A stretch of DNA of 62,000 nucleotides from Symbiodinium natans (lineage: Eukaryota > Sar > Dinophyceae > Suessiales > Symbiodiniaceae): assembly GCA_905221605.1 (NCBI GenBank), contig CAJNDS010002173.1, forward strand, positions 1-62,000, read 5' to 3'. Below the pieces are notes generated by a model. It was not told the DNA's origin. It searched no databases and worked only from the letters and a program-made list of their open reading frames with translations. How positions within the stretch are numbered: position 1 is the stretch's first letter; every line of letters starts with the position of its first letter. Below are positions 53,701-62,000 of the stretch, piece after piece. Position numbers and translations under genes: made by a program.

Positions 53701-54308
53701 AAAAAGACGACGTGAATGAACCAATATATGAAATGTAGAATGCAAAAACCATGTGATTACATAGTAGGTCAGATATACAACACCAACTATTTACTATGCC
53801 TGAAAGCACGCTTTTTGCAAGACAAAACCTAGAAAAGAATCAACAAGTCCAACAAGCCAAGCTTTTCAGGAGCATCCCTGGGGAAGTGTTGAGTTTTGGG
53901 CTTTTCCAGGCAATAGTATGATTATAATCAAATAATGCTTGTCCTGGGCAAATTTCGGGCAAATAGTGCTTCTTGCAGACAAATAACGCACTGAAAGGCA
54001 AAAACAATGATCAAACACGGATAAACTTCCAAGACTAAGTGCTTTACATACTATTGAAACATTCGTTGCATCGATGCTATACACCCACAAACCCTATAAA
54101 CATAAGCATTGCCGGTACTTTTTTCAAGGGCTCTTTGCAGTATGTTCCCAAATTAATTTCTATCGTGTTTTCTTGAACTGATCGGTACACACGATGAAGT
54201 GCATACTAGCATCTTAGCAGAGAGGAACAAGCACATGCATGAAATGAAGCCAGTAATCTGTTTCGTGTGACTGTAAGAAGGGAGTTATATCAACACCCAC
54301 ATATACCC

Positions 54309-54354
<46 letters not shown>

Positions 54355-55249
54355 GCCTGGATCCCAGCCGTCAGGGCCCGGAGGTCCAACTCCTCGGCCT
54401 GGTCGAGCATGGCGAGGCCCCGCTGCCACTGCCGGCCTCCGGGGAAACCATGTCGAGAGCAAGACTTGGTGGTGTACATGGGCTCATAGGTGTAGTGTTG
54501 AGAGGCATGCTTCCCCGTGAATTTGTACGGACTTCGTGGTTGAGGGCGCTTACGCACTTCAACGCTTTCGCAGCACTCCAGCTCGTCATCAGGGTACAAG
54601 GGGCACGGGCTTGAGTGTTCAGTGCGATGTGAGGACGTTCGCGTCACTCCTTCTCATTACACCGGGGGAGCCTGCCGGGCAAGGCAAGGGACGAGAGAAA
54701 TCCGAGAAAAGCCAAAGTTGGCGGACTCTGACTGGTGGGTTGCTGCTCTGGGCTTGCTCTGGTGGCTCGCGTGTTTGTTGCCTCTTTTCTTCCTCACTTG
54801 ACTGCCGCGACCCTGTTTCGGTGTGCTGCTTCCTGTTTCAGCTTCTGAACACCTCCGCTTGGCGCTTATTTCCATGTGCCAGCCCTGCCCTCACCAAAGC
54901 CAAGGCACAGCCGCGGCCTCCCCAAACCCCCCGTAGCACTTCACTGCCGCCACATTCCTCCAATCCTCCCCTTAAGTTCTTGAACAGGAACTCAACTAGA
55001 ACGAGCCTTTTTTTGGGGGCAGCGTTTTTCGATTACAGTCTCATACAGAGGGAGTTTCGAAAAGAGGGGGGGGCAGAGAGTATGGGAAGACAGAATACAT
55101 CTCATCTTATAAGTAGCAGTAGGGGGGCTCTCTTGAGTAGGGGGGGCACCTTGGCTGCAGGACCTCAAAGCCGGTGCCAAGGCAGTGCCGGGCCGGTGCA
55201 GGGCCACAGCCAGCTGCCAACAGCTGCCTCCGGTTCTAGAAGAGAGCTT

Positions 55250-55308
<59 letters not shown>

Positions 55309-57615
55309 AAAGGAAGTCAGTGATGATTTTGAGAGCCCGGTTTTCTCTTTCAGAAGCCTTGAGGGGAAACGCTGTTCAAAAGGCAAACAGAGTTCGCAGT
55401 CCGCCTTTGGCGCAGGCGTTCAGAGCCGTGTTGTAGCTAATGACCTGATCACGCGTGTGGCGTGTGAGGGTACTGCAACGAGACATGACAGCGCGCAAGG
55501 TCGTCGAACTGCATTGAAGAAGGGTTGGGCATGTATTTAGTGCTCGGTGATGTGGTACAAGACGCAATCGAGCCTTCTAGAGAACCCACTCGGCTTGGGA
55601 AGACCCCAAGCAGTCGAAGAACACATCCAAAGCATTACACACCCCTTTAAAGTAACAAAAAAGAGCAGCCCACGATGAGTACACGGCGCCACAGCGTTAC
55701 AGCGATCAATCATGAGCCCGTACAGCTCTACTTCTTTCAGGTGGAACACCGTTGTCCAACCTTTTGACTTAAACAATTGCCTCGCCCCCAGACGAATCCC
55801 GACAAATCTTGAGGGAAGCTTCCCCCAAGGTCTTAAGGTCTTAACCAGCAGTCAGCTCAGTAGCAACAGCCTTAACATTGAGACCGCTAAACTGCGATTC
55901 ATTCGGGGGACGTCCGGCTGCCCTCGTTTGTGGAGGTCTCGGAGCAACCTCGGCTTCTTTGGTGGAGTACAAAGTGCTGAGCACCGTTTCAGCCTTTAAC
56001 TCGAGACAAGTCTCGATGCCAATCCTTGTTTCACACTTGAAAAGCCTGGACGACTTCAGGTCCACAAGAGCCAGAACACCTACACAAGAGTGAGTTGAAT
56101 AAACTTCGGCCACATTGGGATACATTTTTGTCCACATGCCTTTCGTGGATGGAGTGGGCTTCTGGTTCCTTCATCAAGAGTCCTCCAAACAGAAGGCCAG
56201 CGACGTAGTTCACACTGCAGCTGAGCGGCGACAGGGCGTGCTGCCACTGTGAAGCGCGATCGCCTAGCAGCTCTTGAACGTGCATGGGTCTGAGCCTCCT
56301 TTGCTCCTTCGATCCTATATAGATACACATGTAAGTTTCTACTTTTACTTCATCACTATAGTGGTGTTTATCATGTATACGTGCATGTATCTGCGAAATA
56401 TGATATTCGCATCGGCCTCGGACGAGGGCGTCGGAAGTTCCTGTAACGACCCCCTGTTTCCCTCACCTGATCCCCCTGCTTAACGACCCCCCGATGCCCT
56501 TTTCTGAGCTGGGGCTTTGGGGGTTGCTGCAGAAGCTCACGGAAGCCTGCGCTGCCTGCGCTTTCCGCTTTCTGCCGGGGCACAAGCACCCATCACAGCG
56601 TTCAGTGTCACGGTGTTGGGGTGTCGACGCTCTTCCTGGCGAGGGAGACTCAAGGTTGAGAGGCGAGAATCACAGCAAGCTCCGGGCAAAGACTTTGCAG
56701 CCTTTGACTCTACCATCGTGAGGCTACGTTGTGACGCTCGGCATCTTTCCTTTCAAAAGAATCGGCGGACGAGACTCGAGCTAGGAAGGGCCATGTGGCA
56801 CGTTGCCTGTCAGCCTAAAATAGCTAGAGAAGGGACGCGCTTTTAAAAAATAGAAGCCGCCCCACAAAGCAATATGCAGTCCACAACCAAAGCAAGAGCC
56901 AAATCCATGTAGGCTGATGTCCAAAAGAACTTTCAGATCCTGTCACCTAGCCCAGGAACCCAGGGCGGCCTCCCCGCGCTCGAGCAGATGCACCGCCTCG
57001 GAACTTTTACTTCGTAGCTTTTGACTTCGAAATCCAACAGCTCTTCCTAAACATTGTCCTTGGAAACCCAACAAGCCAAAACGCAAATGTTTCAAGGTAG
57101 GATGACAAGTAACTGGCTGAGTAAATTCACCATTGGACTGAGGCTCGAGACTTTAAGATGAATCAAGGGCGTGAAAGCAAAGCTCCCGTACTCTCCTTTT
57201 CTAGCTGCGAACATCATGGGCACACATTCTTTTACATGGAGCTCGCATCGCGATTGCTTGGTGCCTGGAGAATGCATGCCCCCAACCCCTTCGCCCTCCC
57301 AAGATGACTGGAAACCTGAAACACGCAGACCAGACTGTAAACCGTTCAAGGGACATGTTCTCAACCACTCCCAAGTGCCTGGAATAGGACGGATGGTTCT
57401 TGCTCAACAAGGTTACGGAAACCTCCAAACATACAGGACCGTGAAGCCTCCCTAAACCAGCCGATGAATCTGGACTCCGAGCTCATTGGCCCAGCGGCTT
57501 TGCGCCAGTGTTTGGCGCGCCCATGCTCGGCGATGGCCGTATTCCAGCGCACCACGTCCTCTTTTCTCCGGGAAGTGTTGGGCTTTCGGTTTAACAAGCT
57601 TGTACGGGGGAGCAC
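50778..57615 (-). CDS. Second PPR gene region, many exons
   Basis: PPR-like helices on the minus strand, 5' to 3': DVVRWNTAIAEHGRAKHWRK (about 57560), DRASQWQHALSPLS (56255), DQVISYNTALNACAKGGL (55465), RQWQRGLAMLDQAEELDLRA (54435), GCWQLALELLQRMEG (53130), DAIAISAAMGTCE (52960), ADQWLLALALFCGLSG (52655), DVVSFNSALSSCARGA (52360), AWQEALQLLHAACH (52230), PDVVTFTTAMSAASRAHGWE (52065), LELHRILRTAACN (51925), NWQKALCLLADPDPGDLEAS (51515), AQVSSCNAALAATGSWKAAL (51370), RWQPALGSLAWLKNF (51035), DSYKAIVAACQA (50848). Introns are long and contain (GA)n tracts and AT-rich inserts. As in the first region, the role is probably sequence-specific organellar RNA binding. The region may hold one or more genes; 53-57 kb motifs are sparse. 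Confidence 0.6.
51290..51530 (-). CDS. PPR exon, two repeats
   Basis: The frame enters after an in-frame TAA near 51520, consistent with an acceptor just before AGGACCCTGGAG. Encodes LENWQKALCLLADPDPGDLE and VSSCNAALAATGSWKAALQL. This is the clearest two-repeat exon of the second region. Confidence 0.65.
53500..54070 (+). repeat. AT-rich insert with two copies of a 120-bp repeat
   Basis: Copies at about 53505-53625 and 53945-54065 share GGCA.ATAGTGCTTCT.C.AGACAAATA, AA.AATGATCAAA.AC, and a CATTGCAT.ATA/CGTTGCATCGATG end. The interval is AT-rich and non-coding and lies inside a presumed PPR intron. Confidence 0.65.
54313..54352 (+). repeat. (GA)n microsatellite
   Basis: Twenty uninterrupted GA units next to a PPR-like segment on the minus strand. 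Confidence 0.97.
55252..55305 (+). repeat. (GA)n microsatellite
   Basis: About 25 GA units followed by an A-run. Makes a spurious Glu-Arg stretch in a 334-codon plus frame (54536-55540) that I do not accept as a gene. Confidence 0.97.
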
Positions 57616-57659
57616 GCCATGCGCTTGGGCAATGCTGTGTGATGTGCTGCTTTACCACC

Positions 57660-59189
57660 GATCAACCTCAAGCTGCTGCACAACCTCGAGCTCCACTCCT
57701 GCTTGGAGACCATGGCCCAAAGGGAGCCGCCATTCAAAGAACAGCGAAGTGAGATGACCGGCTGTCTGCTTTGGATGGTCTACAAGGAGTTCATGACATG
57801 CTTTCGACTGCTTTTATTTTGGGCATCGAGATCGACTGATAGGCCTCTCCTGTTGGCTTGTTGGCTTCCGGACGACTGCACTCATTAAAAGGGTCCCAGG
57901 GTCGGGAACTGAGCATCACTACATGGCTTGCTTGCTCGCTTGCTGGGCTCTTGAGACGTGGGCGCCTTGACAGGGTCGTGCCGCAGCTCAGCGGCACTCT
58001 AGCCGACCGATAGGTGCCTGAAGCTTCTCTAAAACCAGGCCGGGAGCACCCTCCTAGGTCTCTGCAGCACAAGCTCTCACGTCTTTTCTGCCATCTGGAG
58101 CTCTTGGATTCTGGGGGAAAGGCTGAAACTGCTTCATCAATTTCGACAGCGAAGTTCACAAACCTTGTCATTGGTTTACTTTACAGGCATGCCAGAACAA
58201 CAACCTTGAAAACCTTCAAAACCTAAAAACTCACCAAGAGGCAAGCGAAGAGACCCCGCGTTCCATTTTTTCGGCCTTGCGTCCACGTCGATGAAGGTCG
58301 GAAGCTTCCAACCCTTGGGGGCCGACTTGCATCTTCGGGTGCTTCTCTGGAGCTCGATGCTACCTTTGTTTGATACGTCTGCAACGGAAACTCCGACCGA
58401 ATCCTATGCTTTCTCGACCTCGCCGGGCGAGCGTACACCAACTTGGTCGCGTTGAACTGTTGCTGTTGTGTTCAGCTGGGATCTAAACACTCTCGAGCCA
58501 ATCGCGCTGGTCGACCTTACTCAGGCTCAGTGCGCCTAGAAGCGTTTTGACAGGGTTCGCGACGAGCCCATGGCGATGCCGAATTGTGGTGGCGTCTGTG
58601 GTGGGCCTGCAGGCCTGAATGGCGGCATGAGTCTGTGCCTCCTAGAAGTATGAGCGCCTTGGCTTCCGGCCCCCGACTCCAGGGACCCCGCCGCCTAAGC
58701 TTACACCTAGGGCGGGGGAGTCCCGTGACGTGCTCTGTGCACTTTTCTTGCGAACGTCGGCAACGTCAGAGCACGAACGAGGCGAAAGGTGAGAAGGCCG
58801 CTTCTTCCCTGCCTTGAAGGCCCCTTTAAAGGTCCCTATAGCTTCCAAAAAAACCTGACTGCTTGGTTGGTTCGCCAAGATCCTTGCAGCTGGCCGTCCA
58901 AAACAAAGGTGTCATCTGATGTGTTGTCCTAGTCGCTGTACTTTGCCCAGTTCCTAAGTTCCTAGAGGTCCACAGCCTCTCAGGCTTTCCACACCTTGTG
59001 TCAGGTGGTGCCATCTGAATACTTCTCGGCCTTCCCCTTTCCATGTCTGCATCTAACTTTACGGAGAAGGTCCGCAGCCTGAGCTCCACGGAGAGCTTAT
59101 GCAGGATGCTTTTAGGACCTTAGGACTGAGGGCATGATCATATCTTCGGAGGTTCCTGCAGTTGAGCCCGAGTGGTTGGGGATCTCAGG
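57660..59189. other. Stretch with no firmly supported gene
   Basis: A 126-codon minus frame (57791-58171) starts with a protein-like MTRFVNFAVEIDEAVSAFPP and could be an exon. Other frames overlap on both strands without signature. Confidence 0.3.
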
Positions 59190-59475
59190 TTCGCTATGAA
59201 CCCTAGACCCCCCTAAACCACGTAAACCCCTAAACCCTGTCTCCGTGGGTTCTGAAATTCATTTTCCTGAAGTAGGGTGGGACGGAGGCCGGCGTCAGGG
59301 TGTCGAGCTGCATACTTTGCGTCGTGTGAGTGGCCCTTCCTAGAGTTCTACGGCAGGCCAAAGAAAAGGCTTCCCCTTCCCGTAGCCTTGAAATGCGCTA
59401 CCCTTGCCCTAAACCCTAAACCCTAAACCCGAAAACCCTAGAACCCAATAATCCTATAAGCCCTATAACCCGAAA
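59190..59475 (-). repeat. Telomere-type repeat fragments
   Basis: CCCTAAA/CCCCTAAACC units at 59205-59240 and 59407-59470, partly degenerate. Confidence 0.8.
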
Positions 59476-61830
59476 ACCTCAGCGTGAGGATCGACGAGAG
59501 TGCTTCGAGAACTTCGGGATGTCGGGGGGAGGATTCTTACCGGGAGCTGTTCCAAGTTCCGAGCTTGGCCACGGATCCAGAGGCCTCTTGGTTCTCCACA
59601 GCAGCCCCTTCCGGTCCCTACTGCTATTGACTTGGATCCTTCAATCTACCTGCTTTCCGTAACAATACCTAAACCTGGCCTAGTTCCTACACCCCAAGCA
59701 AGTGAGGAAGCTTTTGTCTACCTGCAGTTTTAGATAGACAAGATTTGGACAGTACCGAGCTGGGACTACTCCGACGAAGACAGCGTTTACAATTTCTCCC
59801 CGTTACCAATGTGCAATAAGTATCGGACGAGTAGATTCATTTCATATGGATGCTTAGTCTATGAAAGCAAGGTTCTTCCAACTGTTAGTGGGTCAATCCG
59901 GTGTCCGAGCTGAAACCTTGAACGCGACAACCGTCGAAACTTTTTGGAAACCCCCGTCGATGTCTTCATGGCACTTCGTGAAAAGATAAACGTTCGTGGC
60001 AGATACCCAAGCGGAACGAGCCTTGTACAGGAGCCTACATAATTACCAAGATCATCCCGTTCGTTGGACCCTTAGCATGTCGGCAGGGCGGCTGTGGATG
60101 CAAGGGCCAGGACGTGCTAGAGAGGTCATCACTTCGGACACCTGCAAAAGCTCCACACCTTGAGAGGCAACCAGGATGTCGTGCTGAGCGAGCTCACTCG
60201 AGCGACTTCGAGGAATCACAGACTAGGGTGCTTGCAATCTGCAGAATCTGGCTTAACCGCTGTATGGTTGACGCAGCAAGGTGCGGAGATTTCTTGTTCC
60301 AACGCCTCTCCGATCCCTTCGGACACCGTCTGGGTTGGCTTTGCCCTTCGATGCCCAAAAAGCTGTTGAAGGACCGTGGATCGGTGATGCATCCGATTAG
60401 GGATCGACCAAGGCACGGCGGGTGAGACTAGAGCAGCAAGCAGCTGGCAAACCCGAAGCCCTAAAAGAACCCACAGTTCGTGAAAAACCGGTGTCTCCTA
60501 CACCCTAACGCCACGACATGTGACTTCACCGTCCTTCGCATAGGGGGGATTTGAGCGCGTGCGATTGACAAATTTACGATGGCCGCTGTCTGTGCCTGCA
60601 GCGTCTTGTGTCATTAGGTTCGAAGTCTGGTACGTCTCCTTGCGTGAAGGCCCCCTATGAATGACCCCCCCCTCACCCCCCCCCCCGCCCTCCCCCCGTC
60701 CCCTCCCCTCCTGTTCCTGCGGTGGATGAGCTCTTGCACATGACAAACCTGAAATGCATTGCAGCTGCAACCGACTTGACAGAGTGTCTTTCGAGTTTCT
60801 CTACTGGGTTCAAATCTAAGCCCTAAAACCTTGTTGCAACATCACTCCGCACTAAGGGAGCCTGTTGCATCAGAGCAGCCTGGTGCCACCCCACAGACTT
60901 TTCAGAGAGCCGCCTGACACTTGCAGAGCGCAGTTCACAGGCACTCGCCTTGCTGGGATGCTCCTCGTGTCTGCGAGGGCAGATTGGAGTGACAGAAAAA
61001 AGCTCGGAGAAGCGGGGTGATCGAGCAGGGCGTCATGCCACCAAGACTGAAATAGTGGAGACTAGCACAGCTGGAGACATCCATGCTCAGACCGTGCACT
61101 TTTTTTTTTGCAATGCTTAGCTAGGAATCGCTTTGCTTCTGGATGCGTAGGAAAGCTGCTTCCTTGCTCGGAAGCCCCACATCACCTTGCAAGCGTACCT
61201 CCAGCAGCCCGCGCACCGAGCAGACCCCCGGGGCCTTCACAAGCCTTTTGAGGCGAAGGCAAACATTTCCAGAGGGTGTTGCTCAAAGTTGGGACTTTTA
61301 ACTGCTTTCGCTGGCCATTGTTGCGCACCTTTGAGCAACTACCCTGACTCTTGCGCTCACATCGGCGTCACGCCCGCAGCTCATTGGCCCTTGCTGCAAA
61401 GATGCGGAAGGCTGAGCGCGGGCCAGCACAGACACATTTTGGGCGTACTTAGACGGGATATGGCAAGTAACTAGCCATACCAGCAGACAAGCTGGGGGTG
61501 TCTTGCCAGGCTTCTGCATGGGCTCTCAACACCGAAGAAACCTGCTCCGCACAACGCTTCTAAGTTGCGAACACTTCCACAAACTGGAGATTTTGGTGTG
61601 ATGTTACTGACCGCCCCTTTTGGGAATGGTTTGCCCAGCAGTGCTGGGCGGTAGTGTAAGCTTGCATCCCGTAAACTCGGGGCCTGAGAGCTCAAGAGTA
61701 TTCATAGCTTGTTGTTTTGGATTACTGTCTCTTGTTACTTGTAGTATTGTTCTTAGTGGCGGTAACATTGTTCTTGTTACCAAGACTTGGTTTGATATCA
61801 GTACCCATGTCAATATCAATAAGAGGTCTC
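59476..61830. other. Stretch with no supported gene
   Basis: Only short frames without motifs. A C-rich run lies at 60665-60715. A T10 run occurs at 61100-61110. Confidence 0.4.
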
Positions 61831-61842
61831 GAGCCGAAGCTC

Positions 61843-61915
61843 GAGCAACCGAAGCCGTGCTGTTTGCTGAGCTTTCCGTTAGAAGCATTCACAAACTGAC
61901 GGAAAGGTTGCTCGT
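61843..61915. repeat. Hairpin-forming inverted repeats
   Basis: CGAGCAAC (about 61843) pairs with GTTGCTCG (about 61907), and CTTTCCGT (about 61873) pairs with ACGGAAAG (about 61899); the two right arms are adjacent, so the left strand would have a bulge of about 22 nt. A short palindrome CTCGAGCCGAAGCTCGAG lies immediately upstream (61828). A 111-codon plus frame (61620-61955) spans the hairpin and has one hydrophobic segment. Confidence 0.6.
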
Positions 61916-62000
61916 TTCTGTTTCGCGCTGTGGATGTCGGGAAGCTAGCCTCTAAACAAAAGGGACAAGTGACAAGGGAGTCCCTATCTATCTGTCTATC

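Noticed and set aside
54536-55540. 334-codon plus-strand frame.
   Set aside because: It runs through a (GA)n tract, has no domain, and opposes PPR-like segments on the minus strand.

Overview
The window looks like nuclear DNA of a dinoflagellate, probably near the Suessiales/Symbiodiniaceae (lineage is inference). The reasons are: scattered interstitial TTTAGGG telomere-type repeats on both strands; genes split into short exons with AG|GC donors instead of GT; 23 kb in which every recognisable gene lies on the minus strand; many pentatricopeptide (PPR) exons; and very high simple-repeat content. I saw no bacterial gene organisation, rRNA, tRNA or CRISPR.

Left part (1-34.5 kb) is repeat-rich and gene-poor. 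A 1.3 kb inverted duplication (1149-2466 against 3118-4497) holds two head-to-head copies of an unknown gene, each broken at a different place. Next come small hairpin/MITE-like elements (5.6, 6.9, 9.9, 16.2 kb), a minus-strand dsRNA-binding-like protein with a 33-bp coding minisatellite (7.7-8.6 kb), an unknown minus-strand exon (10.8-11.1 kb), a 42-bp minisatellite (11.4-12.1 kb) with a satellite patch at 13.1 kb, and an ATG-less plus-strand exon (13.4-13.7 kb). Dispersed repeats and a CT tract follow. At 24.5-25.5 kb is an AT-rich island of five small, tightly packed minus-strand reading frames, one frameshifted, unlike their surroundings and possibly an inserted viral or other foreign fragment. 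Beside it are three foldback elements of one family (25.6-29.3 kb) and a dimeric GGTCCCCAA satellite. A 1.7 kb GT-only tract (31.4-33.1 kb) separates the two halves.

Right part (34.5-57.7 kb) is a unidirectional minus-strand gene array: a PPR gene region (34.5-39.7 kb), a DExH-box RNA helicase whose five exons can be joined in phase through four GC-AG introns (40.5-44.3 kb, one in-frame TAA), an RluA-type pseudouridine synthase (45.7-46.8 kb), an unassigned gene with one OPR/FASTK-like helix repeat (48.2-49.2 kb), and a second PPR region (50.8-57.6 kb). All the recognisable products act on RNA; in dinoflagellates PPR and OPR-like proteins usually serve organelle RNA, so a shared organelle or RNA-maturation role is an inference. 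From 57.7 kb to the end I see no convincing gene.

Exon limits were read by eye from frames, motifs and splice dinucleotides; no database or transcript was consulted.
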